Assembly: GCA_010015655.1 (NCBI GenBank)
Contig: ML976684.1
Location: 727,250-778,639, forward strand
Reading direction: 5' to 3'
Length of the DNA: 51,390 bases
Origin: Bimuria novae-zelandiae CBS 107.79
Lineage: Eukaryota; Ascomycota; Dothideomycetes; Pleosporales; Didymosphaeriaceae
Both the position numbers and the translations under genes were made by a program. The notes under the pieces are model-generated. The model did no database searches. It was not told where the DNA came from and worked only from the letters and a program-made list of their open reading frames with translations. Position 1 is the first letter of the stretch. The number at the start of each line of letters is the position of its first letter. Of this stretch, positions 18,578-31,232 are shown one piece after another.

Positions 18578-21266
18578 CTAACCGGAGGTTGCACCCAAGT
18601 CTACATCCATCGGCTCATTATCCTCCAGCACAGCATATGTTCGCTCTGGAGCAGGTGAAGACTTCTTCGTAGGTGGTTTGAGATTCTGAGGAGGTACGAC
18701 CGGTGATAACGACTTAATCGGAGGGAAGATGTTGACCTCTGAGATGTCGTGGCTTGAAGGTGGTCGTGCAGCATCATGCTTCGACGGTGCGGGAATAGGA
18801 TCGGGCAACACCTGAGCCGGCATCTGACTTGGAGAGGGCGCAATGAATGATACCGGAGCCGGCGCCGGTGATGATATCTGGGGCAGGGGCGGCGGTGGGG
18901 AACTATGCTTAGTAGGTGACATCGCCGATGCCTGGACGTTGCTCGGAGGGAACGACGAGTGGGGACTGTTTGTGAAGTTGTAGCCATTCGGCACAGCGTT
19001 CACGGGACGAGGGGAAGAGTGTTTGACAGGAGATCCAAAGGAGGTAGTGCCTGCTGCGGAGCTCGGTCGACTGAAACTATTCGTGTATGTCGAGCGGAAG
19101 TTCGACTGGAAGGGATTTGTATTGTTGAATGGACTGCCATTTTGACAGGCACTTGGCGTGTCGTTGTTCAAAGAGCTGACAGCATGGCTTGGGAAGCGAG
19201 GAGGCGATGAGCCGAATCCATTGCTCATGTTGACGCCGCTCTGCACACTTGGACGTCGAGAGCGCGTCGGTGAGCTGCTACCAGCAGGTATCAAAGGTGA
19301 GCCGTAGGCTGCCTCTGACCGCTGTATTCCAGGAGGACCAAGGGCTTGCCCCCTAGGCGAGAGACTGGGCCCATCCATGATGGAAGGCGCAGGCTGGAGG
19401 GGCCGCGGAGGAGACTGAGGTGTTTGACGAGGTGGTCTCTCGACTGACTTGAGCTGCTGTACGGGTCCTGCCAGTGTATTACCGTTGGTCTGTGACGTGT
19501 GTTGCGAGCTGGGCGAAGCGGAGGTTAGTCTGAGCTTCAGAGCAAGTTTAGGTTCTTTTGCAATTTGCTGCTTTCGTGTGCAGGAAGCGCATAGAAACTT
19601 GAAGTCTTCGGCCTCCGCCCGCTTCGCAGATATGTTGTGACAGGCTGAATGCTGCCATACGCCACAACCATCCTTCTCGTCGCACTGTATCTGAGGCTTG
19701 CCGTCGTCAATGCACTCCCCATTCAATCCACACTTTTCACAATCGAACAGCCAATACTCCTTCTCTTTAAGCTTTTCAAGATCTCTCTTGGCCTTCTTCA
19801 TTTGCGCTGTAAGGTGGCGTTCTGATAATCTAGCTTCTTCGGAAGCCAGCCTCTCCTGGTTCTCCTCTAATTTGCGGAGGCTCTCCTCCTGTAGGATTTT
19901 TTGGGCTTCACGCTCACGGATGCGTTGCTCTCGAGTTTGCCTGCGAGACTCATGTGCCTAGAGGATGTTAGTAACAGCTCCAGCTGTGGGTCGACTGGTA
20001 CATACATCCTCCATCTGGCGTTGCTTGTCCTGCTCCGCCTTTGCCATGGCAATGGCCTCCCTCCTTTTGCGTTCCGCCTCCTCAGCCTCCTGGATCTCCC
20101 TCTGCTTGTCAGTCTTAGCGGCTAGCCTCGACGATCGTTTCGCAGTGGCAAGCTTTTGCAGCGTTTCGAGCTCTTTCATCTTCTTGACTTCTTTTCTTGC
20201 CTGAGCCTCAGCCACCTTGGCAAGCTCGGGGATGATCTCTGCTTCGATGTCCTTGTACAGCTGCTTTTCGTCTGCATCACGACTTTTACGTATGCCGTTC
20301 ATGAAGTCTTGGTAGTCCTCTAACGTGATACAAACGCATTCCCACTGCATGCCTCCAAAACCGTCGTCATCATCAGTTTCCGCGACGGGTGCTACCTCGG
20401 TCGCCTCATCATCTTCTTCAGGTTCCTCTGGCTCTGGTGTTGGCGTCTTCCTCCGTTTGGAGCTTCGTGAGGAGCGCGACTTGCGTGATTTGGCTTTCGC
20501 TTTGGCCTTTGGCGGAGGTGGTGGGGGAGGAGGGTCGGTCCGGCGATAAAGGCGCATATCATCAAGCAGAAAGAATGTGCGGCCCTTGGAGTCGTAACCA
20601 AACGGCCCGATGCGCTAATCCAATCTGTCAGCGACGTGCAAGAAAGCCATGGTGTACAGCTTACCCAGTCGACTTGTTCTGTTTCGGTAGGATTGAGGCG
20701 CTCTCTGATCGTGTTCGGATTGTTCAGCGTCCAGACAGAAAGCTGCTGCAGCACCTTGATCTTGGTGAACACGTCGAAATCATCGAACTTGTTTGGGGTC
20801 TCGTCAGTACCGAAGGGGTTACGCGCCGGAGCTTTCGCCACGAACTGGCGCCGTGTGTATTCATCGAAAATCTCGGGTCTGTATGTGCGTTAACACATAT
20901 TAGAGTGAATCGGGAGGGATGAGCGTACGTAAGACCCTTGTGCGACGAGACGTGCTTGAGCAGAGCGAGGCCAATAGCGGCCAGCATTGCCGAGGGCTGT
21001 GGCATAAGGCATTCCGTCTCCAACTCCTGGAAGGTTGTTAGTATCCAATGCGCAACATATAGGCGGCATTCACAGTGAGTGCTATGGGCGCAAACGCGTA
21101 CCTCGATGCCAAAATCCTCATCAATCTTGAGGGCCCCTTTGAACAGGAAGATGTACTGTGCCAAGTTGGCGAACTGCCACATGTTGCGCAGTTTTTGTAA
21201 TGTAGTCGGCTCCTCCACGGGCGCCTCAGCCTCCATCTCGTCCCGTCCGCGCTTTCTGGCTACCAT
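18578..21266 (-). CDS. Chromatin-remodelling-type protein with WHIM region and PHD finger
   Basis: Five exons fit: 21266-21102, 21026-20929, 20878-20665, 20614-20006 and 19957-18578, with introns of 48-75 bp, giving 821 aa. Residues 1-90 resemble a DDT-type helical region. Near residues 110-190, NKFDDFDVFTKIKVLQQLSVW and RIGPFGYDSKGRTFFLLDDMRLYRRTDPP (split here for length) match the WHIM1/WHIM2-like layout of ISWI-partner proteins such as RSF1 and CECR2. A Lys/Arg/Glu-rich coiled coil follows. Then comes a PHD finger (CEKCGLNGECIDD... CGVWQHSACH... CASC; C4HC3 order) and a long Ser/Pro-rich disordered tail. It is probably nuclear and reads histone tails for a remodelling complex. ATG 21266 starts MVARKRGRDEME, a typical nuclear leader; an in-frame ATG further upstream (21449) seems less likely. 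It is divergent from cch1. Confidence 0.85.
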
Positions 21267-22395
21267 TTTGCGCGGAGCGTGCCGGCGGCGACGCGTCTCA
21301 AGCGCGGGCGAATCGAGCGGTGTCGGTTCGATACTGTAGTTGTTATGTAAGTCTACCGGTGCGACGCGTGTGAAGTAGGAATATCGCGACCAAATGCGGC
21401 GGGAATGGGTGGTTTGTGTTTGTGAAGATGGCCAGGAACGTGACGGCACCGATGAGCGATTGCACTTTCCCGCGGCGATTTTACACTAGCCTATCAGGGA
21501 AATAGCGCACCCACTGCATCATCGGGCATGGACGTGGTCCAGGCTTCAAGCAACAACATGTCCCCGAATGCAGTGGAGGTATCCAACAGTTTCCCACTAT
21601 GTATGACAATATGATCATTCTATCTTAGACAAAAGAGCTGTAATCTACACACTCATCCACATTGATCTTATCGAAAGCCTCCAGAAGGGTTCTCGCATGT
21701 ATCCCTTGTATTATTACATAGTCCGGAATTTGGAGTAGCAAGTGGAAAGATACAAAAGCAGCAAGGAACCGTGGTCACGACACGTATTTCTTTTAAATTA
21801 GGCAAAGACTTTATCTCCCCGAAGTTGTTATTGAGATCTCCAGGTTGGTTCTCAACATCGGACCGTTTCTACCACGAAACAATGTGTAAACCCGCGACAT
21901 GACGCGTTCCACTATTACGCTTGATGCGTAGATGTCTCCAGCTCATTGCTACGAGAGACGGTCCCCCCGTTGAAGTCGCCTGTAGAACGCCGACCTAGCC
22001 CTGGACCCGGTCCTTGCGCGTGTGGTTGATGATGCAGGTGCACTAGGGCGCGGGACTTTGCAGCTAAAAATACGCCCTTCAACGCCGAGGGCACGGTTTA
22101 GAGGCACTCCTAGGGCTGGCCCGCGCCTTGGCTTGTGGCTGAACCGTGGGATTTGGGGGGACGCGCACCGTTGCACTCACGGCCCGCATTTGACAGCTCG
22201 CAGCTTTTCTACAAGCAAAGCAACAAGCAACCGTTCTCCTCGCCAGACCCCCAATCTTGCCATTCGCTCACCACGACCGATCCGGCCAACTCGCTCCTTC
22301 CGCGCCCCTAATCTCTAATGTTGCCAGCTGCCACCACATAAGCTGGAGTGCGACTCGATGTGGACTGCGGATCGCGCTGAGCACCACACGCTCCA
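21267..22395. promoter_or_regulatory. Divergent intergenic region between the PHD-finger gene and cch1
   Basis: The 1.1 kb between the two start codons holds the promoters of both genes. The cch1-proximal 300 bp is CA/CT-rich, like a 5' UTR. No clear regulatory motif was identified. Confidence 0.45.
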
Positions 22396-25300
22396 ATGTC
22401 CTCCGCCGACGAACACAACCACCGCCGAAGCCAGACGCACCAGTCAATACCTCTGCGAGACCTCCACCGCCCGCCGGACGAGCAACATGGAGCAAGTCAC
22501 GCAGGGCCGCCGCCGCAGCAGCACCAGCAGCATCGCAGGACACTGAGCGATCGGGGACGCCAGCTGCTGCGGCACTCTGGAACACTAGCTACGGGACAGC
22601 CGTGGAGCTCGCAGTATGCGCCCATCGCAGAGGCATCGCCGAGCCCCACGCGCACGCGCGCCCGTCCCCACCTCGACACAGCAGCTGGCGCATCTCGACA
22701 CCCGGCGACAGTCGAAGACGATGGCGACTACTCGCCTGTGGACCTGGGCGCTTTCCAAAATGCCGTCGGCTTCTCTGGCCTGGCTTTCCAAGGCGAGACC
22801 TCGCTGCCCCTGCCGACGCCCATGTCTTCCGAGCTGTTGTACCACCAGCACAGTAGCGACCCGTATCTGGGCAGGAGCACCTCGGAGGACCATGGCTTCT
22901 ACGGATCATCGCCCTACGACGATACGGATACGGCACACCTGACTGATATGCGCAACCTACAGCCGATTAGTGGTGGTGCAACGTCGCTTCCTGCCCAGCC
23001 GCGCGACCGCTCCAGCTTCCAGAGCGTACGCTTCCTGACGCCGGAGGGACCTGCCATTGGACCAGGGTTGGGACACGACCTAGGCCATCTCGAAAATGCA
23101 CCGGGAGGCCTCCGGACGTCAACAGGCCGGAAGCGATCGCTCTCTCCCGGTAGCACATCGCCGCTGCACCGCGCTGGGACCATCATGCGAAACATGTCCC
23201 AGCGTGTTGTCAACATCAGTAATGAGCCCGAGATTGCCGAGCGGACTATGCGCAGGAAGTCATCGGTGCGCCAGGCTCGCCTTCAGGAGCCGCCTTCGTT
23301 CCCTGCACTGCCGACATATCTCCATGACGGTCCTTCGTCACCGCTTGCATCCCCAGTTGAGAAGCCACCCTCGCCGATTGAGCCCGCAAAGCCCGATGGG
23401 CAATGGCACCATCCTTCCAATCCTTTCCGTGGCAGGTCGTTGGGCATCTTTGGGCCGGACAGCAAGCTGCGCCTCAAACTCAGCGATCTCCTGGTCCACC
23501 CCGTTACCGAACCGATACTCCTCGTCCTCATCATTGTCCAGACCATTCTCCTTGCTGTTGACGCTAGCGAAGATGTCTTTTTGCACCCTAGAAGCAAAGA
23601 ATGGGGCTCCAATATCGACTACGCCTTAATTGCCCTCTTTTTTGTGTATACCATCGAGATGGTCATCCGAGTCATCGTCTCAGGTTTCATTATCAATGCT
23701 CCGGAGTACAGTACCATCAATCGACAAATTAGTTTCAAACAAGCCATTCTTGGCAATGCACGCAGTCTATTTGGTCCCCAACGGCAAGCGTCCATCAAGC
23801 ATGCAGATACAAGTATTGAGCATCAAATCCCTTCTGTCTTCCGAACCTTTACAACCGCACAGAATGCTCCGACCATTGGTTCTGGTGATTCGAGAGACCA
23901 GCAACGAGCTCGGCTCGCGCATCGCGCCTATCTCCGCCACTCTTTTAACCGGACTGATTTCGTGGCCGTCATATCGTTTTGGATATCTTTCGTCTTAGGC
24001 ACCACCGGCGTAGAACACGACAAGCACATCTACATTTTCAAAATGCTAAGTTGTCTGCGTATTATTCGCCTCCTTAACTTAACGAGCGGCACCTCAGTTA
24101 TCCTGCGGAGTCTGAAAAAAGCAGCGCCTTTGCTGGTCAACGTCGCCTTTCTCATCAGCTTCTTCTGGCTTCTATTTGCCATTGTTGGTGTCCAGAGCTT
24201 CAAGTCGAGTTTTAGGAGACATTGCGTTTGGATCGACCCCGCAGGTCAAAGCAACTTTACTAACTATGACCAATTTTGCGGAGGTCATCTCAGAAACGAA
24301 CCCGGCTACTCTCCTGAGCCTTACATTCCAGCTCCTGGCATGCCGGAAGGAAAAGCCAAAGGATTTCTTTGCCCAAAGGGATCGTTGTGTATAGAGGAAC
24401 ACAACCCTTATAATGGCACACAGAGTTTTGACAACATTTTGCAGTCGCTCCAGCTGGTGTTTGTCATCATGACCTCCAACACATATTCCGACATGCTCTA
24501 CACCATTGCAGACAGCGACTATCTCATCGGGGCCCTCTTTTTCGCTGGCGCAATTCTCATATTGAGTTTCTGGCTTATATCCTTGCTCATCGCTGTCATC
24601 ACTTCGTCGTTCCAAATAATCCGCGAAGAGAGCAAGACGAGTGCTTTCACCGGCGAACAAATTGAGGAAGACGAGGCGGAGAATCTCTCGAAACAACGCA
24701 TGAGCACTCTCAAGAAGACATACGAGAGGACATCCTCGATCTGGGTTGTGATCATCTCATACGGGCTCATATGCCAGGCCTTGAAAAGTGCCAATATGTC
24801 ACCATCCCGAGCAAAGTTTATAGACAGGTCGGAAATTGGGGTAACTTTCTTGTTACTTCTTGAGATCGTCATCCGCTTCGCCGTCGACTGGAGACACTTC
24901 TTTAAAAGCAAGCGGAACGTCGCCGATTTGCTCATCGCCGTCATTACAGTGGTGATACAAATCCCAGCAATCAAAGATTCACACAATGGGCGGGCATATG
25001 CTTGGCTTTCATTTTTTCAGATCGTTCGAATCTATCGAGTTGTCCTGGCCGTTCAAATGACGCGGGAGCTTGTCGTAGGTTGTGACTGCACCTCTGTCTG
25101 ATAATTGCTAACTCTATCAGATGATCGTGCTAGGAAACGTGAGCGGTCTGCTTAACTTGATCTTGTTCGTGTTTCTGATCACCTTCCTTGCTTCCATATT
25201 TGCAGCACAGCTTTTTCGGGGAGAGTTACCGCCTGAACAAGATGGAGAAACTCTTGTTGTGTCCTTCTTCACAATATACAACTCTTTCTTGGGAATGTAC

Positions 25301-28300
25301 CAGATACTTTCCAGTGAGAACTGGACGACTATAATGTACAGCACCACAGCTTCTACGCATGTGTGGGGAACTTCCTGGATTGCGGCGTCCTTCTGTATCA
25401 TCTGGTATATCTTCGCAAATTGTAAGGATTCCCCCCGAAACTTAGAAATCTACTGACCAAAAATTAGTCATTGTCCTGAACATGTTCATTGCTGTCATTC
25501 AGGAGAACTTCGACGTTTCCGAGGATGAGAAGCGATTGCAGCAAGTGAAAGCGTTTCTTCAAAAGAAAGAGCAGGGATTCAACTCGTCTGATGGGTAAGA
25601 GAATCTAGCCGACTAGTTTGAGATATTGACTAATGTTTCCAGAAACTTGTCGCTTTCGTCCATCTTCAAGATGGGTCAGGCCACAAGGAAAGATCCATTG
25701 GACTACGGCTCCGCCGCCACTGAGATGCTGCTCAAAGACGCTGTAGTGCGGGACTTTCTTGATGAACCAGACGACGAAGGTGGCCTACGCGAAGACGAAC
25801 CGCACCCTGGCATTCGGCCTGCACCGACCATGGCCGGATCAGGCGTCCTCTCGACAACCTGGCAGCGTCTCAAACGACGTATTACACACCGAGAACCCAA
25901 TCCCTTCTACGCTCCTCTTGATTTTGGACGTGCCTACGAGGATCTTGATCCCAGAAGGATGGCCAAAGAGGTTGTCGATGCGACGGAGAGGCGAAAGAAG
26001 GCGCAACGAGACTATCTTCGAAAGCATCCGAACTACAACGTGTCGCTCTTCATATTCGGCCCATACAACCCGATTCGCAGGTTTTGTCAAAAGATTGTAG
26101 GACCAGGACGTGGAAAGGACCGTATGGAAGGCGTCACGCCCTCGGTCCCGATATGGTACACCTTTTCGGCTTTCATATATGCTGCCATCATTGCGATGGT
26201 TCTTCTAGCATGTGTAACCACGCCACTGTACCAAAGGGAGTACTTTATGACCCATGAATTCAGCGTCCGCAACTGGTTCGTTTGGACGGACCTGGGCTTT
26301 GCCGTATTGTTCACCATCGAAGCTTTGATCAAAGTTATCGCAGACGGCTTCCTCTTCACTCCTAATGCATACTTCCGAGGTTCTTGGGGCTTCATTGACG
26401 GTGTGGTGCTGAGCACACTCTGGGTCAACGTTATCACGTCGTTGCTCAATGAAGGCCAGATTACCCGAACCGTTGGTGCCTTCAAAGCTCTGCGCGCTTT
26501 GCGTCTTCTCAACATAAGCGATAGCGCGCGCGATCATTTTCACTCCCTCATCGTCCGCGGATGGTGGAAACTAATTTCGGTATGGAACGCTTGCTTTGAC
26601 GATGGTAGGATAAGATTACTGATCTTGACAGGCTGCTTTTGTTTCTCTGAGTTTGCTTATCCCCTTTGCTATCTACGGGCTCAACCTCTTCGTGGGACGT
26701 TTACAGTCTTGCAACGACGACGGTTCCGGAATCTTTGATTTGCACGATTGTGTTAATGAATACGTCAGCACACCGTTTAATGATGATTGGGGAGTCCTTG
26801 CCCCACGCCTGGCCTCGAATCCGTATTACGACTTCGACAACTTCGGCGACTCGCTTTTCATACTCTTCCAAATTGTATCCCAAGAAGGGTGGATCGACGT
26901 CATGTGGGCATCAGAGCAAATTACGGGCGTGTTCACTCAGCCGAGACCATTCGCTTCCCAAGGCAACGCCGTTTATTTCGTCATTTTCAACTTGCTCGGC
27001 GCCGTCTTCGTGTTGACACTCTTTGTATCCGTCTTCATGCGCAACTACACTGAGCAGACTGGTGTGGCTTTCCTCACCACAGATCAGCGTTCTTGGCTGG
27101 AGCTGAGGAAACTTCTCCGTCAAGTGTCACCTTCGAAACGACCATCTTCAACGAAGCAGCGAGAGACATGGGAAGAGTGGTGCTACCGGCGTGCTGTCCG
27201 TAAAACGGGCGGTTGGCAACGGTTCATAACAGGGCTATTGCTAGCTCATCTTGTCCTCCTCTGCCTTGAGTGGTACCCTGGAAATTCCATCTGGGAGCAT
27301 GTGCGCGAGTATGTATTCCTGCTCTTCACGGTCATATTCATCGCCAACGTGGTCATTCGTATCATCGGTCTTTCCTGGCACCGATTCCGCAAAAGTTCGT
27401 GGGATGTGTTCTCCATCTTCGCAGTATGCGGTACGTTTGTCACATCAATCCTCGGATTGACTAATGACAAAGAACGAGTATTCGCCCAACTTCATAAGCT
27501 GGGTTTGGTGTCGATTGCTCTTCTTCTCATACCCAGGAACAACCAGCTTGACCAATTGTTCAAAACGGCTGCGGCAAGTCTGGCATCCATCGCTAACCTT
27601 TTGGCGACTTGGTTTGTACTCTTTTTGGTATATGCTATTGCGCTCACGCAAACCTTTGGCCTGACACGATTTGGCGAAAATGAGACCGGCAATGTAAACT
27701 TCCGCAGCGTGCCCAAAGCACTTATTCTCCTTTTCCGGACAAGCACGGGTGAGGGCTGGAACGAGCTGATGGAAGACTTTGCGTCCATCGACCATCCTTA
27801 TTGTACTGAAGGAGAGAAATACTTCCAAAGCGACTGTGGCAGCCCGGAGTGGGCTCGGGCCTTGTTCGTTACTTGGAACATTCTGAGCATGTACATTTTT
27901 GTCAATCTCTTCGTGTCCCTGATATACGAAAGCTTCAGTTACGTATATCAGCGAAGCAGCGGGCTATCGGTCATAAGTCGAGAGGAAATCCGTCGTTTCA
28001 AACAGGCCTGGGCTGAATTTGACCCGAATGGCACGGGATTTATCTCCAGGGACGTTTTCCCTCGACTACTCGGAGTAAGTACAAATGCCAGAATTCTGTG
28101 GTTCGTTGCTGACAAATTTTAGGAACTTTCCGGCATATTCGAGATGAGAATCTACGATGGAGATTTCACAGTGGGAAGCCTGATCGAAGAATGTAGCATC
28201 GTCCCTAAGGGTACGTCCGGCCTGCCTGTCTCAGGCCAGAAGGAGACGCCCGAAATCGATATCAAGAAGCTAAACAAACGGTTGGCTGAACTTCCTATTG

Positions 28301-29153
28301 CCGAGATCCAACGTAGACGGCAGCGCATGAACACCTTCTATGAAGAAGTGATAGTGTCCAGCGACCCCGACCGTGGGATCCAATTCACTTCACTACTGAT
28401 GATCTTGGCTCATCACAAGGTTATTAACGATAACAAGAGCTTGAGGTAATCACCAGATGCACTAGTTCTTTAGGCATGGCTGACCAGTGATTTAGGTTAG
28501 AAGAGTTCCTTCGCCGCCGAGCTCGTCTACAACGTGTAGAGGAGGCTGTACGACGAAACGTCGTCATCGGTTTCTTTGATACCCTATACTGGGCGCGAAG
28601 ATTCCGCCGTGTGCAGCAACAAAAGGAGCATGGCCGAATGACTGCGGTGCCGCAGTTTACTGTACCGGAGATTTTCATCGAGGACGAGGACATTACGGAT
28701 GCACAGCGAGGACAGCACTCTGCCACTGGCAGTCCAATGCTGTCACCAGTGCGCACATACACGGAAACGGAAGGGTGGCGCACCTCGGGCAGCGATGCGC
28801 GTGCTCCCTCACCACCACCCGATATGACGCTAAGAAGTCGAGCCAATTCGATACAAACATCTCCACTAAGCTCACCTGTGAGAGCTTCTCCGCTCTCGCC
28901 GTCACGCTCTTCCCCGCAAATGTCTCCCTTCTCACCACCGCCAGATGGCGAGTGGCAATTCGCGTCGGCACTCAGTCGACCCCCTAGTCCGCTTGAGGGT
29001 GAGGGTGAGTTGGCTGCGCCGAGCTCAACAGGGAACCGCAGTAGGCAAAATAGCGCTGTCAGTGCAGCCGACGTTTTGGAGGTACTCGACAACTCAGCCT
29101 GGGGCGAGAGTATTCGAAGGAGTTTCACGCAGCGCCGATCGGGTGGCAGATGA
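22396..29153 (+). CDS. cch1: Voltage-gated calcium channel alpha subunit Cch1
   Basis: This is the plasma-membrane high-affinity calcium channel that works with Mid1 in stress and pheromone responses. Seven exons fit: 22396-25074, 25121-25421, 25468-25594, 25643-26579, 26632-28074, 28123-28445 and 28496-29153. All junctions are GT-AG (introns 46-52 bp) and frame-consistent, giving 2155 aa. About 360 disordered residues precede four six-helix repeats. S4-like segments are seen (for example MLSCLRIIRLLNLTSG in repeat I). Filter positions are N695 (MTSNTYSD), E959 (LSSENWTT), E1433 (VSQEGWID) and E1722 (STGEGWNE), so the filter is N-E-E-E. A degenerate EF-hand-like loop begins at D1812 (DPNGTGFIS). 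The C-terminal 250 residues are Ser/Pro-rich. The start was chosen because downstream residues (IPLRDL) are in frame with no gap. Confidence 0.95.
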
Positions 29154-30875
29154 GCCGACTTCTTTTCCCACATTTTCTACTGGGTGTGGCGACGATGCTG
29201 CCCGTTTCCCGTCTCGGATGCGGATGATCTATGATATGACGATGAAGAAGAGCGCATGGTGCAGGGCTGTGGGAAGATGGGTCGGTTGGCCTCAGAATAG
29301 GTCGCAGATGTGCAGGGGCCTTCTGCACACACAAATGCGGTTGCATTGATGTTTTGGGACTCCCGTCTGGGGACTCCGGTCTAGGAATGGCGCAAGGGCT
29401 GGGACAGCCCACTTGATGGAGGCATTTTGTTGCATTCGGTATTTCGTCTCCTTTTTTGCTTTTGGGCGATTTCGCAATGCATATGCATGTGCCAACGATA
29501 CTGGACTCACACTGGATAGAACGGTTTGAGATGGTCTAGGGGACGGCCTGGGAGGAGGTAATTGGCGGGCGGTGGACGGAGCTTCTTCTTGTGCCCTTCT
29601 TCCCTCAGGGGCTGCATAGCGACGGCGCTGGTTGGCAAGCATTTGAGTACCTCTCATTCTTCGTATCCGATAGATCCTATCAAATTCTTTCGTCGACAAA
29701 GTGTTGAATTGGTACGCCAAACAGGCGTTATCACGTGTCTACTACGGTCTGGAGGCGAAGCGTGATGGTGAAACTCGGCTGGCGCATCTGGCGGGCCCTC
29801 AGACAGCTTGGCTGACGCGCGGGCCCGAGCGTCAGAGGGCGACAGCATCGGACTTGAGACGTGCGGGATGGGCTCCCAGAGACACGAAGCGACTCAGAAG
29901 CTCGGCTGACGCCCTTCTTACAGATGGAGGTGCGGAAAATCGATGCACTAGAGGGCATTGTGCAGAGCTGAGGGGTTTCTGAATTTTGTCCATGAGCGTT
30001 GGGGCCACGATGGTAAGCCGGATGTGCTGCCCTTGCTGCAATGGCTTGACGGTGTCTGCAAGGCAGGCTCCACCATCTGCTATTAGGAGATTAATGATTA
30101 CGCAGCGTCCTCTGTCCCTCGTCCCCCTGCCATGGACTCAGGCTTGCTCGCTTGCTTCGGCGGCGGAAATTATGCTCGCAAGCCCGAGGGGACGAAGGAT
30201 GCGTTGTTCCGTCGCCAGATTTGGCTACTCAGGTATCCTTCCGGGCGATCAAACAAGGACCCTGAATGGGAAGACTGCTCGTTTGGACGCGAAGCGCAGG
30301 GGTTTGCCGGTTTCTGCTGCGTGGTTCGTGTGGTGTGGTGGACTAGCTCAGAGCAAGGGCGGGCCACTGGTATGATTGATGAGCAGCAGCATGTGAGCAC
30401 CCCGTTTTCTCAAGTGCTTAAACAAAGGTCCGTCCGCTGGACTCGTGCTGGCTCTTGTTATCTATCTGTCCGAAGCTTCTCTACATTCCGTCACCCACTT
30501 TCGTTTCTGACTTTACTTCTTTTCATCCTCGCTCCATCATCGACTGATTTAGGGATTCCTTCGGTTGAGACATACTGAGAGCTGGGTTACTGTAAATATC
30601 ATCAATACCTTTTGGGAAGTCAGGAGGACGTCGTGCCGCATACCGTCTGCCGCAAAGGGATATTATATCGACGCCACATTCTTTACGCACACTGGACAGC
30701 TGGACCTGTTAAACGCTCACGCTCGCTGTCAAACACCACCACACCAAAACATTCACCTACACGAACGGGCAACTGCTGGTAACACGGCAGCAACCTTTCT
30801 CACGCCAAAGCGAGTCATACACACACGACTCTCTCTCCACGACTATACGTATAAGTCTCGAACTTCTCCAACCAA
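29154..30875. other. 1.7 kb intergenic region
   Basis: No gene is supported. It contains the cch1 3' flank and the promoter and 5' UTR of the gene at 30876; the last 350 bp is CA/CT-rich. Open frames such as 30132-30578 (+) have no recognisable motif. Confidence 0.4.
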
Positions 30876-31232
30876 ATGGCCAACACCCGCACCAACCGCT
30901 TCGCCTTCCCCGCTCGCAACCCCAGTACCTCCCTCCGCCGCCTGCGCACCGCCTTCTCGCCCACGCGCTCTGCGCGCAGCATCTCGCCCTCTTCTACGGG
31001 CACTACCTCCCCGCTGGCGCGCACCGGCTCGCCCAACAGCCACCGCAGCTCCGGCTCCATCAACAGCATCCGCAACCTGCTCATGCTGCGCCGCAAGCCG
31101 AGCGTGCTGGACCTCGAGATGGAAGAAGAGAAGCACCTGTTCAGCCACGAGCTGGAGATGCTGGAGCCCCGGCCGAGCTTGGGCGCGCAGGTCGAGGTTG
31201 GTATCTTTGAGGTCTTGGATGGAAAGTTTTAG
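30876..31232 (+). CDS. Unknown small Ser/Arg-rich protein, 118 aa
   Basis: A single-exon frame starts at an ATG after a CA-rich leader (ACTTCTCCAACCAAATGGCC), a favourable fungal context. Residues 1-65 are Ser/Arg/Pro-rich and probably disordered, with SP and TP sites. Residues 66-100 are acidic and helical (LRRKPSVLDLEMEEEKHLF), and the end is hydrophobic (VEVGIFEVLDGKF). No signal peptide or membrane segment is seen. I do not recognise the family. Its organisation (basic disordered half, short acidic helix) suggests an adaptor or phospho-regulated peptide, but that is inference only. Larger frames overlapping it on both strands are low-complexity shadows. Confidence 0.55.
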   Translation: MANTRTNRFAFPARNPSTSLRRLRTAFSPTRSARSISPSSTGTTSPLARTGSPNSHRSSGSINSIRNLLMLRRKPSVLDLEMEEEKHLFSHELEMLEPRPSLGAQVEVGIFEVLDGKF

